Source of the DNA: Methylobacterium sp. Leaf465
GTDB lineage: Bacteria; Pseudomonadota; Alphaproteobacteria; Rhizobiales; Beijerinckiaceae
Assembly: GCF_001424705.1 (NCBI RefSeq)
Contig: NZ_LMRA01000034.1
Span: 369,988-433,987, forward strand
Direction of reading: 5' to 3'
Length of the DNA stretch: 64,000 nt
The notes beneath the pieces are model-generated. The model worked only from the letters and a program-made list of their open reading frames with translations, was not told the DNA's origin and did not search any database. The position numbers were made by a program, and so were the translations under genes. This document shows, in pieces, positions 45,624 through 54,440 of this stretch (position 1 is its first letter; each line of letters begins with the position of its first letter).

Positions 45624-45627
45624 CCCC

Positions 45628-46548
45628 ATGGCGTCCACGCGCGAAGATCCGGGGTTCGAGGTCGTCGATCCGCGCTTTGCCGGATACCTGCTGGGCAATG
45701 CCGAACTGGAGGAGATCGCCACCGGCTTCCGCTGGATCGAGGGGCCGGTCTGGTTCGGGGATGCCGACTGCCTGCTGTTCCAGGACCTGCCGCGCGACCG
45801 CACCCTGCGCTGGAGCGAGGCGGAGGGGCTCTCGGTCTACCGGGCGCCCTCGCACTTCGCCAACGGCCAGACCCGCGACCGCCAGGGCCGGCTGATCGCC
45901 TGCTCGCACCGGAACCGCTGCCTCACCCGCACCGAATACGACGGCGCCGTCACCACCCTCGCCACCCACCATGCCGGGCGCCGCCTCAACGCCCCCAACG
46001 ACGTGGTGGTGGCCTCCGACGGCGGGATCTGGTTCACCGACCCGGTCTACGGCATCGCCACCGACTACGAGGGTGGGCGCCAGACCTCCGAGCAGCCGCC
46101 CGCCCTCTACCGCCTGGACCCGGCTTCCGGCGCGGTCCGCGCCATGGCCACCGATTTCGACGGGCCGAACGGGCTCGCCTTCTCCCCCGACGAGCGGAGG
46201 CTCTACGTCTCCGAGACCGGCGACCAGAGCCGGCCGAACCCGCGCCAGTACATCCGCGTCTTCGACGTCGGCTCCGACTTCGCGCTGTCGGGGGGCGGGG
46301 TCTTCCACACCGTCGCCCCCGGCTACTGCGACGGGATGCGGGTCGACGAGGACGGCAACGTCTGGAGCAGCGCCGCCGACGGCGTCCACTGCATCGATCC
46401 CTCCGGCCACCTGATGGGCAAGATCTTCGTGCCCCACCGGGTCTCGAACCTGACCTTCGGCGGCCGGATGAAGAACCGCCTGTTCATCGGCGGCTCGCAC
46501 ACCCTCTACGCGATCTTCCTCAACCGGCGCGGCGCGCAGACCCCATGA
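45628..46548 (+). CDS. SMP-30/gluconolactonase-family lactonase
   Basis: A 306-residue six-bladed beta-propeller lactonase. The metal ligands are visible: E in WIEGPVWFGD, N in RLNAPNDVVVASDG, N in DGPNGLAFSPDE and D in CDGMRVDEDGNVW. The family hydrolyses sugar lactones such as glucono-1,5-lactone, the usual product of a GMC- or dehydrogenase-type sugar oxidation, which fits its neighbours. The ATG at 45628 follows the cupin stop by 4 bases. The next gene overlaps its stop by 4 bases. Confidence 0.93.
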   Translation: MASTREDPGFEVVDPRFAGYLLGNAELEEIATGFRWIEGPVWFGDADCLLFQDLPRDRTLRWSEAEGLSVYRAPSHFANGQTRDRQGRLIACSHRNRCLTRTEYDGAVTTLATHHAGRRLNAPNDVVVASDGGIWFTDPVYGIATDYEGGRQTSEQPPALYRLDPASGAVRAMATDFDGPNGLAFSPDERRLYVSETGDQSRPNPRQYIRVFDVGSDFALSGGGVFHTVAPGYCDGMRVDEDGNVWSSAADGVHCIDPSGHLMGKIFVPHRVSNLTFGGRMKNRLFIGGSHTLYAIFLNRRGAQTP

Positions 46549-47390
46549 CGGGGGACGTGAAGCCGGATAGCGGGGCCGGACCGCTGCGCCTGGACCGGAT
46601 TCGCCTCGTCAGCGCCGATCCTGAAACGCTGGCGCGGTATTTCACGGCGGCGCTCGGGTTTACCCGCGTGACCTCGACACGACCTCTGGTCGACCGGCGA
46701 ACCACTTTTGGCGAAACCGTCGTGTCCCTCCGGCTCGGCGCGCAGGCCGTCGACCTCGTCGGGTTCGACCGTCCGGGGCGGCCCTATCCCGACGCCGTGC
46801 CGGGCTGGAGCCCCCTGTTCCAGCACATCGCCATCGTGGTCTCGGACATGGCGGCCGCGGTCTCACGCCTGTCGGCGACGCCGGGCTGGCGCCCGATCTC
46901 CACGGCCGGTCCGGAGCGCCTGCCGGCGGCCTCGGGCGGCGTCACCGCCTTCAAGTTCCGCGACCCCGAGGGGCATCCCCTTGAATTCCTTGCGTTTCCC
47001 CCCGGGCAGGTACCGGAGGCCTGGCGCAGCGGCGGCCCCGATCCCTGCCTCGGCCTCGACCATTCGGCGATCTCGGTGACGGATACCGCCGCGAGCCTCG
47101 CCTTCTACGCGGGCCTCGGCTTCAGGGCGGCGTCGCGCTCCACCAATGTCGGTCCCGCGCAGGCCCGCCTCGACGACGTGCCGGACCCGCACGTCACCGT
47201 GACGGGCCTGAGGCCGCCGGGGGCACCGACACCGCACGTCGAACTCCTTGACTATGCAGGGGAATTTTCCCGCGGCGGTCACGTCTGCGACGACCGCGAC
47301 ATCGCCGCCACCGTCCTGGTCTTCGCCGGCGCCGATGGCGCGCCCCGCCACCTCCGGGACCCGGACGGCCATCGGCTTCGGCTGACCTGA
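46545..47390 (+). CDS. VOC-superfamily protein with two glyoxalase-like modules
   Basis: A 281-residue protein of two vicinal-oxygen-chelate modules (about residues 15-125 and 150-281). Module one has LDRIRLVSADPETLARYFTA, FQHIAIVVSDMAAA and FKFRDPEGHPLEFL; module two has GLDHSAISVTDTAASLAFYA and RHLRDPDGHRLRL. The E/H metal-ligand positions are conserved in the first module (H in FQHIAIVV, E in HPLEFL) and weaker in the second. It could be a lyase, dioxygenase or isomerase. It is the last gene of the doxX-cupin-lactonase operon, overlapping the lactonase stop by 4 bases. Confidence 0.88.
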   Translation: MTGDVKPDSGAGPLRLDRIRLVSADPETLARYFTAALGFTRVTSTRPLVDRRTTFGETVVSLRLGAQAVDLVGFDRPGRPYPDAVPGWSPLFQHIAIVVSDMAAAVSRLSATPGWRPISTAGPERLPAASGGVTAFKFRDPEGHPLEFLAFPPGQVPEAWRSGGPDPCLGLDHSAISVTDTAASLAFYAGLGFRAASRSTNVGPAQARLDDVPDPHVTVTGLRPPGAPTPHVELLDYAGEFSRGGHVCDDRDIAATVLVFAGADGAPRHLRDPDGHRLRLT

Positions 47391-47452
47391 GATCCTCGTC
47401 CGGAGCGGCCCGCCCGTGGGGCGCAGCGCCGAATGCGCCCGGAACCGGAAAT

Positions 47453-47731
47453 TCACGGCCTGCGGACCCCGTCGCGCACGCCCTCGCCGGACCGCGTGTC
47501 CGCCTGCGTCGCGATCCAGGCCAGCGCTGCAGCCAGATCGCGGAAAGGCGCCGGCCTCGGAGAACCGAGGTTGCCGAAACCCACCTCCAGGAACCAGTGT
47601 CCGGCCTCCGCGCCATGGTCGGCCGAGAGTTGGATCAGGATCGCGACGAGGAGCCCCTCGTCCATGACCAGCCGGCCTTCCTCGTCGCTGCTCCCTGTCC
47701 GGATCCGGACGGACTGGAGGCTCGGCGTCAT
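47453..47731 (-). CDS. Hypothetical protein, 92 aa
   Basis: An unrecognised small soluble protein without signal peptide. It has a central segment GLLVAILIQLSADHGAEAGHWF and an AALAWIATQ helix near the C terminus. The start codon overlaps the stop of the Crp-type regulator by 4 bases (ATGA), so the two are cotranscribed. That coupling suggests it is a real gene, possibly related to the regulator's function. Confidence 0.6.
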   Translation of the reverse strand: MTPSLQSVRIRTGSSDEEGRLVMDEGLLVAILIQLSADHGAEAGHWFLEVGFGNLGSPRPAPFRDLAAALAWIATQADTRSGEGVRDGVRRP

Positions 47732-48471
47732 GGGCCGGGTGGCCGCTTCTGATGCAGGTAGGCCGGGTCGAATTCCGCGCGGTTCGTCAGTGCGTCCCAG
47801 TCGTGGATGACGAGGCGCTGCCCCTGAAGGGTCAGCAGTCCCTGGCCGCGCAGATCCTGTAGGACGCGGTTGACGTGGACATTCGAGACGCCGATCGCAT
47901 CGGCGATGTCACCCTGGGTGAGGGGCATCTCGCAGGCGAAGTCCCGCGCCAGTCCCATGCCGTGCAACTTCAGGTAGATCTCGCAGAACAGGTGCGTGAT
48001 CCGGCCGAGCGTCGAGCGGCGTCCGATATTGGTCATCCACTCCCGGAAGATCGCCGCGTCCACGAGGGTATCCCGCCAGAGGGCGGCCGTGATGCCGGGA
48101 TGGTTGCGGGTGAGGTCGAGCATCGCCTCGTGCGGGATGAAGGCCAGGGTGCAGGCCGTCAGGGTGCTGAGGCTATGATCCATCACCGGCAGGTGCAGGC
48201 TCTGCAGGTCGGGGATGTCCCCGGGGATGTGGACCGACAGGATCTGCCGCTTGCCCTCGTCGAGGAGCTTGTAGCGGAAGGCCCACCCTTCGAGCAGGAG
48301 GCAGCATTGCTTGGGATGGTCGCCGTCGCGCACGATGTCCTGATGGGCGCTCAATTGCCGGCGCGTGACCGGCAGGCGTTCGATCGCCCGACGCTCGAGG
48401 TCCGAGACGGTGATGATCGTCTCCAATTTTCGAACGAGCAGGCTGAGATCGGTGCCGGCGGCAAGGCTCAT
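47728..48471 (-). CDS. Crp/Fnr-family transcriptional regulator
   Basis: A 247-residue regulator with a cyclic-nucleotide-binding-like beta roll (about 45-125; LLLEGWAFRYKLLDEGKRQI, LSVHIPGDIPDLQSL), a long dimerisation helix and a C-terminal Crp-type helix-turn-helix (LTQGDIADAIGVSNVHVNRV). The Fe-S cysteine set of Fnr is absent and the cAMP-pocket residues are not clearly conserved, so the signal is unknown. Many Methylobacterium regulators of this kind respond to stress or oxygen by unknown means. The ATG at 48471 (MSLAAGTDLSLL) has AAAGG about 9 bases upstream. Confidence 0.9.
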   Translation of the reverse strand: MSLAAGTDLSLLVRKLETIITVSDLERRAIERLPVTRRQLSAHQDIVRDGDHPKQCCLLLEGWAFRYKLLDEGKRQILSVHIPGDIPDLQSLHLPVMDHSLSTLTACTLAFIPHEAMLDLTRNHPGITAALWRDTLVDAAIFREWMTNIGRRSTLGRITHLFCEIYLKLHGMGLARDFACEMPLTQGDIADAIGVSNVHVNRVLQDLRGQGLLTLQGQRLVIHDWDALTNRAEFDPAYLHQKRPPGP

Positions 48472-48933
48472 TGCGCAAGTGCCTTTCTCGGGCAGGTTTG
48501 GCGTGGGCAGGAGTGACGCATCGGAACTCCGTAGACCGGCCGGACCGCGCAATCCTCACCTACTAACATGAAGACAGGCGGGGAGGTGCCCGCGTTGGCC
48601 GGGTCTGCCCGCGGGTATCGACCTCGCCCTCTCGCCAGGGGGTGTTCCCGAATGGGCCTGCTTTAACAAGGCGAACGCCGGCGCATTAACAAATATCAGT
48701 GACAGGCCTGACTGTGCCGATCAGGCTGAAAGTATCACGCGGATGTGAATGGGCCCTTCGCTGGTGGAAGCGATCCCCGATCTTACCGAAGAACGTGGCG
48801 GGGGCGTGAGAGACCCGCGCCGCTTCGTTCAAGTTCAGATCGGCCACACCCCCTGGGGGCATGCGACCCTGCCCCTACGAATCCGTCTGGCTCGCGGATT
48901 CTCATGTCGCATGACCGGGTGGGCGGGGATGAG
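48472..48933. other. Intergenic region upstream of the Crp-type gene
   Basis: 462 bases. The AT-richer patch at 48660-48745 (GCATTAACAAATATCAGTGA) with a weak GCCTGA...TCAGGC dyad looks like a promoter or regulatory region. No gene is supported here; the open frames across it are arginine- and proline-rich shadow sequence. Confidence 0.4.
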
Positions 48934-49107
48934 ATGCCCGTCACCCACGCAGTCCTGGTCCAGACTCTGGGATCCCAGCGCCTCGGCGCGACCCTCAGCG
49001 TGCAGGCGCTCGAGGCGCTCGCCGCTAGCAGCAACGGACTGCCCGAGGGCGAATATCACCGGCTCATTCCGCAGGGACCGGACCCGGAGCGCGGCGCCGG
49101 GATCTGA
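48934..49107 (+). CDS. Possible small protein, 57 aa
   Basis: A short frame, MPVTHAVLVQTLGSQRLGAT onward, ending in PEGEYHRLIPQGPDPERGAGI, with GGGGAT 4-9 bases upstream of the ATG. It has protein-like composition, unlike the surrounding frames, but no recognisable family and no neighbour to support it. An ATG at 48904 would add 10 residues. Confidence 0.35.
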   Translation: MPVTHAVLVQTLGSQRLGATLSVQALEALAASSNGLPEGEYHRLIPQGPDPERGAGI

Positions 49108-49732
49108 GCCGGTGTGTCCCGTCGGATGCGCGCGGCCTGACGCGGGTCTGAAAGGCGGGGCTGGGCGGTTGCAGCTGTTGAGACTCGAGCCGCCCAGCCC
49201 CTATCGGAGCGCGGACCTTGGGAAGGAGGCACTTCGATCGGGGGGGGAATCTGCATTCGGATGGAACGCGATCACCCACGATTACGTCGCACCACGTGAT
49301 GCCCGCGGGGTGCCTTTTAGAAAGTCGGAGCCGACGCAGGCGCGTGCGGCCACATCTTCAGTACGTCGGCATCACGGCTACCGGATTCAAGCGCATCGAA
49401 GTCCGGGCCTCATGGATGACCCGCCTCTCGCCGAAACGCAGTCGTTATTCTGGATAAAATCCCATGCGAATGGTTGGGAGGCGGTCCAAATTGAGGCAAG
49501 ATCTCATGAATATTCAAAGATAAATTTGAATAACGGAAATGCATGAAGATAATCGGTCGCGGGGCGGATTTGGAAGATCCCATGCCAGGGGCCGACCTGC
49601 ACATGGTTCGCGACGAGAAATGCCTGTGGACTTGGTCGACCACGGCACCGTACAACCATTCCAAAGAGGGAGCCGCCGCCGCGGACATCCGGCGGAGCAC
49701 GACTCACGACTGGGCAACACGGCAGGAAACGC
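49108..49732. other. Gene-free leader region of the molybdenum hydroxylase/sox cluster
   Basis: 625 bases with lower GC, an eight-G run at 49240-49247 and an AT-rich patch at 49500-49545 (AATATTCAAAGATAAATTTG). No convincing gene is found. The AT-rich patch is a good place for a promoter driving the cluster that starts at 49733. Confidence 0.45.
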
Positions 49733-50194
49733 ATGATCCGTTTGAATTTGAACGGCGCCATCCGCGAGGTCGAGGCCGAACCCGACACGCCGCTCCTCTG
49801 GGTCATCCGCGAGCAGGCCGGCCTCACTGGCACCAAGTACGGCTGCGGCATCGCTCAGTGCGGCGCCTGCACGGTGCATATCGACGGCACGGCGGTGCGC
49901 TCCTGTTCGATGCCGGTCTCCAGCGTCACCCCTGACCAGAAGATCGTGACGATCGAGGGCCTGTCGAAGGATCGCTCGCACCCGGTGCAGAAGGCCTGGG
50001 CCGAACTCGACGTGCCGCAATGCGGCTTCTGCCAGTCTGGAATGATCATGGCGTCGGCGGCGCTGCTGGCGCAGAACCCGCACCCGAGCGAGGCGCAGAT
50101 CCGCTCCGAGATCACCAACATCTGCCGCTGCGGCACCTACAACCGCGTCCTGGCCGGCATCAAGCTCGCCGCCGATGGCGGCCAGGCCGGTTGA
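49733..50194 (+). CDS. iorA: (2Fe-2S)-binding subunit of a molybdenum hydroxylase (IorA-like)
   Basis: A 153-residue protein with two iron-sulfur domains. The plant-type [2Fe-2S] cysteines are C38, C43, C46 and C58 (KYGCGIAQCGACTVHIDG, RSCSMP); the second, xanthine-oxidase-type cluster is held by C97, C100, C131 and C133 (PQCGFCQSGMIMA, ICRCGTYNRV). It is the small electron-transfer subunit for the large subunit encoded 10 bases downstream, as in isoquinoline 1-oxidoreductase and related aldehyde dehydrogenases. AGGA lies 6-9 bases upstream of ATG 49733. The symbol follows family likeness; the substrate is unknown. Confidence 0.93.
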   Translation: MIRLNLNGAIREVEAEPDTPLLWVIREQAGLTGTKYGCGIAQCGACTVHIDGTAVRSCSMPVSSVTPDQKIVTIEGLSKDRSHPVQKAWAELDVPQCGFCQSGMIMASAALLAQNPHPSEAQIRSEITNICRCGTYNRVLAGIKLAADGGQAG

Positions 50195-50204
50195 GGAGAC
50201 AGCC

Positions 50205-52391
50205 ATGAATGCCCTCGCGAACAAGCCTTCCCGACGCGCTTTCGTGGCCGGCGCCGTTGCCGCCGGCGGCCTCAGCCTCGGATTTCACGTGCCCTTCCCC
50301 GAGGCTGCCGCGCAGGAGGCTCCGCCGGCGCTCACGCCCGAGGTCAATGCCTGGGTGGTGATCAAGCCGGACGAGACCGTGGTGATCCGCATCGCCCGAT
50401 CCGAGATGGGCCAGGGCACTCTCACGGGCCTCGCCCAGCTCGTCGCCGAGGAGCTCGGCTGCGACTGGAGCAAGGTGGTCACCGAGTATCCCACGCCGGG
50501 CCAGAACGTCGCCCGCGGCCGGGTCTGGGGCGATTTCGGCACGGGCGGCAGCCGCGGCATCCGCGAGTCCCAGGACTATGTTCGCAAGGGGGGAGCCGCC
50601 GCCCGCATCATGCTGGTCGAGGCCGCCGCCCAGGGTTGGGGCGTCGCTCCTTCGGAGTGCCGGGTCGAGAAGGGCGTGATCAGTCATGGAGGCTCCGGCC
50701 GCACCACCACCTTCGGTGCGGTGGCGATGGCGGCAGCCAAGGTCACGCCGCCGAAGGACATCGTCCTCAAGGATCCGAAGGACTGGACCATCGCCGGCAA
50801 GCCGGTGAAGCGCCTCGATACCGTCGAGAAGACCGACGGCAGCCAGATCTACGGCATCGATCTCACCATGCCTGGCCTGCTGAACGCGGCAATCCGCGAC
50901 TGCCCCGTCTTCGGCGGCACCGTGAAGAGCTTCGACGCCAAGGCTGTCGAGGGTATGCCCGGGGTCAGGAAGGTCGTCGCGGTGGGCGATACCGGCGTGG
51001 CGGTCATCGCCGACACCTTCTGGCGTGCCAAGACCGCCGTGGAGGCCCTGCCGATCGTCTGGGACGAAGGCCCGAACGGCCAGGTTTCGAGCAAGACCAT
51101 CGCGGCGACCCTGCGCGACGGCCTGGACGCCGAGGACGCCTATGTGGGCAACAAGGGCGGCGATGTCGCGACCGCCCTGAAGGGCGCGGCCCGGGTCGTG
51201 GAGGCGACCTACGGCGTCCCCTTCCAGAACCACGCCACCATGGAGCCGATGAACGCCACGGTGCGCTGGACCCCGGAGCGCTGCGAGGCCTGGGCACCGA
51301 CCCAGAACGGCGAGGCGGCGCTCGCCGCCGTGGCCGAGGCCGCCGGCCTCTCGGCGAAACAGTGCGACGTCTACAAGCTCCTGCTCGGCGGCGGCTTCGG
51401 CCGGCGCGGCGCCACCCACGACTGGCTGCGCCAAGCCGTCCTCATCGCGAAGGAGATGCCCGGGACCCCGATCAAGCTGATCTGGACCCGCGAGGAGGAC
51501 ATGACCCACGGGCGCTACCACCCGATCACCCAATGCCGGATGCGCGCCGGGCTGGACGACGCCGGCAACGTCACCGGGCTGCACATGCGCATCTCGGGGC
51601 AATCGATCCTGGTCTCGGTGGCGCCGAACCGGATGGTGGACGGCAAGGATCCGGTGGTGTTCCAGGGGCTCAATGCCGGCGGCGCGGAGGCCGCGATCGG
51701 CTACGCGATCCCGAACATTTTGGTCGACCACGCCATGCGCAACCCGCACGTCCCGCCGGGCTTCTGGCGCGGCGTGAACATGAACCCGAATGCGATCTAC
51801 CTCGAATGCTTCATGGACGAGCTCGCCCATGCGGTGGGACAGGATCCCCTGGCCTTCCGGCTGAAGCTGATGGAGCAGCACCCCAAGCACCGGGCGGTGC
51901 TGCAGGCGGTGGCGGACAAGGCCGGCTGGGGCACGAAGCCCCCCGCAGGCGTCCACCGGGGTCTCGCCCAGATGATGGGCTTCGGCTCGTACGTGGCAGC
52001 GGTGGCCGAGGTCTCCGTCGGCGAGGATGGGACGGTCAAGGTTCACCGCATCGTCGCGGCCACCGATCCGGGCCATGCCCTCAACCCACAGCAGATCGAC
52101 GCCCAGATCGCGGGTTCCTTCGTGTACGGCCTGTCCGCGGCGCTCTACCAGGAATGCACCGTCAAGGACGGCCGCATCGAGCAGACGAACTTCGACACCT
52201 ACCCCGTGATGCGGCTTCAGGAGATGCCCGTGGTCGAGACGATCGTGATGCCGTCGGGCGGCTTCTGGGGTGGGGTCGGCGAGCCCACCATCGCGGTGGC
52301 GGCCCCCGCTGTGCTGAACGCGATCTATGCGGCCACCGGCAAGCGCGTGCGCCAGATGCCGGTGAAGAACACGGACCTGCGCCGGGCGTGA
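50205..52391 (+). CDS. iorB: Molybdopterin-binding subunit of a xanthine-oxidase-family hydroxylase (IorB-like)
   Basis: A 728-residue periplasmic enzyme with a twin-arginine signal (KPSRRAFVAGAVAAGGLSLG). The molybdenum-cytosine-dinucleotide cofactor segments are seen: RSEMGQGTLTGLAQLVAEEL, LLLGGGFGRRGATHDW, PGFWRGVNMNPNAIYLECF and the active-site glutamate in GVGEPTIAVAAPAVLNA. It lacks FAD-binding parts, so electrons leave through the small subunit, likely to a cytochrome. GAGGAG precedes ATG 50205. The next gene, a small cytochrome c, overlaps its stop by one base (TGATG). The substrate may be an aldehyde or N-heterocycle; a role in sulfur metabolism is only suggested by position. Confidence 0.93.
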   Translation: MNALANKPSRRAFVAGAVAAGGLSLGFHVPFPEAAAQEAPPALTPEVNAWVVIKPDETVVIRIARSEMGQGTLTGLAQLVAEELGCDWSKVVTEYPTPGQNVARGRVWGDFGTGGSRGIRESQDYVRKGGAAARIMLVEAAAQGWGVAPSECRVEKGVISHGGSGRTTTFGAVAMAAAKVTPPKDIVLKDPKDWTIAGKPVKRLDTVEKTDGSQIYGIDLTMPGLLNAAIRDCPVFGGTVKSFDAKAVEGMPGVRKVVAVGDTGVAVIADTFWRAKTAVEALPIVWDEGPNGQVSSKTIAATLRDGLDAEDAYVGNKGGDVATALKGAARVVEATYGVPFQNHATMEPMNATVRWTPERCEAWAPTQNGEAALAAVAEAAGLSAKQCDVYKLLLGGGFGRRGATHDWLRQAVLIAKEMPGTPIKLIWTREEDMTHGRYHPITQCRMRAGLDDAGNVTGLHMRISGQSILVSVAPNRMVDGKDPVVFQGLNAGGAEAAIGYAIPNILVDHAMRNPHVPPGFWRGVNMNPNAIYLECFMDELAHAVGQDPLAFRLKLMEQHPKHRAVLQAVADKAGWGTKPPAGVHRGLAQMMGFGSYVAAVAEVSVGEDGTVKVHRIVAATDPGHALNPQQIDAQIAGSFVYGLSAALYQECTVKDGRIEQTNFDTYPVMRLQEMPVVETIVMPSGGFWGGVGEPTIAVAAPAVLNAIYAATGKRVRQMPVKNTDLRRA

Positions 52392-52702
52392 TGCGCCCGG
52401 CTGTGCTCGCGGCCTGGCTGCTCGCCGGGTCCGTCGGGATGGTCCTGGCGAGGGAGCGCCCGCCGCCGGGGGCTTCCTCCTGCGCCGGGTGTCACGCCGA
52501 GGGGGCCGCGATGGGGGCGATCGACGGTCGCCCGGAGGCCGAAATCGCGGCGGCGCTCGCCCAGTACCGTTCGGGCGTGCGACCCGCGAGCGTAATGAGC
52601 CGCATCGCCAGGGGTTTCTCGGAGGAGGAGTCCCGAGCGATCGCCGCCTACCTGTCGCGGCAGCGTCCGGCCGCCCCCGAGACGAGCCAGGAGCGGCCAT
52701 GA
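52391..52702 (+). CDS. Small monohaem cytochrome c (FccA/SoxE-like)
   Basis: A 103-residue periplasmic class I cytochrome c: signal peptide (AVLAAWLLAGSVGMVLA), haem motif C31-A-G-C34-H35, and the distal methionine probably M69 in RPASVMSRIARGFSEEE. The sequence resembles the small cytochrome subunit of flavocytochrome c sulfide dehydrogenase. It starts in the TGATG overlap with the molybdenum hydroxylase large subunit and overlaps the flavoprotein start by 4 bases. It could therefore take electrons from either partner. Confidence 0.9.
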   Translation: MRPAVLAAWLLAGSVGMVLARERPPPGASSCAGCHAEGAAMGAIDGRPEAEIAAALAQYRSGVRPASVMSRIARGFSEEESRAIAAYLSRQRPAAPETSQERP

Positions 52703-53949
52703 GCCGGACGCGCCGGGCGTTCCTCGCCACCGGGGCAGCCTTCGCTTTGGGGCGGCCGGCTCTGGCTCAGGCCGCGGCGAAGGTCGTGGTGATCGGCGGC
52801 GGCTTCGGCGGCGCCACCGCCGCACGCGCGCTCCACGGCGGCGGCCTCGACGTGACCCTGGTCGAGGTGAATTCGACCTACGTCTCCTGCCCGTTCAGCA
52901 ACGAAGTCATCGCCGGGCTCCAACCGATGGCGGCGCAGCGGTTCGGCTACGAGGGCCTTGCCCGTGCCGGCATCCGCATCGTGCACGCCGCTGCCACCGG
53001 CATCGACGCGGATGCACGCCGGGTGACGCTCGCAGACGGCACCGCACGCACTTATGACCGACTCGTGCTCTCGCCGGGGATCGACCTGCGCTTCGACGCC
53101 ATTCCCGGCTACGACGCGGCGGCGGCCGAGCGCATGCCCCATGCCTGGAAGGCGGGCGAGCAGACGCTGCTCCTCGCCCGGCAGCTCGCCGCGATGCCCG
53201 AGGGCGGCACCGTGGTGCTGGCGGTGCCGGGCAATCCCTATCGCTGCCCGCCCGGCCCCTACGAGCGCGCGAGCCTGATCGCCCATGTGCTCAAGACCAC
53301 CAAGCCCCGCGCGAAGCTGATCCTCCTCGACGCCAAGGACACCTTCTCGAAGCAGCGCCTGTTCCAGTCGGGCTGGAAGGCCCTCTACCCGACGCAACTC
53401 GAATACGTCCCCCTGGCGGAGGGCGGACAGGTCACTGCCGTCGACCCGGACGCCATGATCGTCCGCACCGACTTCTCGGACTACAAGGCCGACGTGGCCT
53501 GCATCATCCCGCCCCAGCGGGCGGGGCGGATCGCCGCCGTCGCTGGCGTCGCCGACCGCAGCGGCTGGTGCCCGATCGATCCCGTCACCTTCGAATCCCG
53601 GCTGGTGCCCGGCATCCACGTCATCGGCGACGCGGCCATCGCCGGGGCGATGCCGAAATCCGCTTTCTCGGCCAACGCCCAGGCCAAGGTCTGCGCCGAC
53701 GCGGTGATCGACCTCCTGGCTGGCCGCGCACCCGAGACGCCGAAGCTGATCAACACCTGCTACAGCCTGGTGGCGCCCGGCTACGGCATCTCGATCGCGG
53801 GCGTCTACCACCCGGCGGGCGGCGTCCTCGCCGACGTGGAGGGGGCCGGCGGCATCAGCCCGGTCGACGCGTCGATGGCCCTGCGCGAGCAGGAGGCCCT
53901 CCACGCCGCCGACTGGTACCGCACCATCACCCGGCAGGTCTTCGGGTGA
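52699..53949 (+). CDS. soxF: Flavocytochrome c sulfide dehydrogenase flavoprotein (FccB/SoxF)
   Basis: A 416-residue FAD protein exported by Tat (SRTRRAFLATGAAFALG). FAD binding VVVIGGGFGGATAARALHGG lies at the N terminus; the FCSD pattern continues with C64 in YVSCPFSNEVIAGL, NPYRCPPGPYERASLIAH and the second region with CIIPPQRAG. The C-terminal FCSD domain is seen in NTCYSLVAPGYGISIAGVY. The enzyme oxidises sulfide or polysulfide, passing electrons to the small cytochrome encoded just upstream; in Sox systems SoxF stimulates the cycle. It overlaps both neighbours by 4 bases. Confidence 0.92.
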   Translation: MSRTRRAFLATGAAFALGRPALAQAAAKVVVIGGGFGGATAARALHGGGLDVTLVEVNSTYVSCPFSNEVIAGLQPMAAQRFGYEGLARAGIRIVHAAATGIDADARRVTLADGTARTYDRLVLSPGIDLRFDAIPGYDAAAAERMPHAWKAGEQTLLLARQLAAMPEGGTVVLAVPGNPYRCPPGPYERASLIAHVLKTTKPRAKLILLDAKDTFSKQRLFQSGWKALYPTQLEYVPLAEGGQVTAVDPDAMIVRTDFSDYKADVACIIPPQRAGRIAAVAGVADRSGWCPIDPVTFESRLVPGIHVIGDAAIAGAMPKSAFSANAQAKVCADAVIDLLAGRAPETPKLINTCYSLVAPGYGISIAGVYHPAGGVLADVEGAGGISPVDASMALREQEALHAADWYRTITRQVFG

Positions 53950-54440
53950 GGCGCGTGCCCGGATGGGTCTGGATCGGCTGCACGATCCTGGCCGCGCGGG
54001 CCGAGGCCGCGACCGGAGCCGAACCGGGCGCGGAGCCCCTGCGGCCCGTCACCGTCGTCGACCGCGCCATACCCGCCAGCCTGACCGGCGTGCCGGGGGA
54101 TCCCGCGCGGGGCCGGGCCCTCGTGACCGACCGCACCAAGGGGCTCTGCCTGCTCTGCCACGACGGGCCGTTCCCCGAGGAGCCGTTTCCCGGCAATCTC
54201 GGCCCCGACCTCGTGGGCGTCGGCGACCGGCTCGCGCCCGGAGCGCTGCGCCTGCGCCTCGTGGACGGCCGGGTCTTGAACCCGGACACCATCATGCCCT
54301 CCTATTACAGCCTCGCGGGCACCACGCGGGTCGGCGCAGCCTGGCGCGGCCGGCCGGTGCTGGCACCCCAGGAGATCGAGGACATCGTCGCCTTCCTTGC
54401 GACGCTACGCGAAACCCCTTCGGAGAGGCCGGCGCCGTGA
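53946..54440 (+). CDS. soxX: SoxX, monohaem subunit of L-cysteine S-thiosulfotransferase
   Basis: A 164-residue exported cytochrome with haem motif C68-L-L-C71-H72 and the axial methionine M117 in PDTIMPSYYS. The SoxX segment CHDGPFPEEPFPGNLGPDLV is typical. It should pair with SoxA, encoded three genes downstream, to load thiosulfate onto the SoxY cysteine. The start is GTG at 53946 overlapping the flavoprotein stop by 4 bases (GTGA). Its stop overlaps the soxY start in the same way. Confidence 0.92.
   Translation: MRRVPGWVWIGCTILAARAEAATGAEPGAEPLRPVTVVDRAIPASLTGVPGDPARGRALVTDRTKGLCLLCHDGPFPEEPFPGNLGPDLVGVGDRLAPGALRLRLVDGRVLNPDTIMPSYYSLAGTTRVGAAWRGRPVLAPQEIEDIVAFLATLRETPSERPAP

Noticed and set aside
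48749..49546. A 265-codon plus-strand frame upstream of the molybdenum hydroxylase genes
   Set aside because: It is serine/arginine/proline-rich with no recognisable domain and crosses AT-rich promoter-like sequence.
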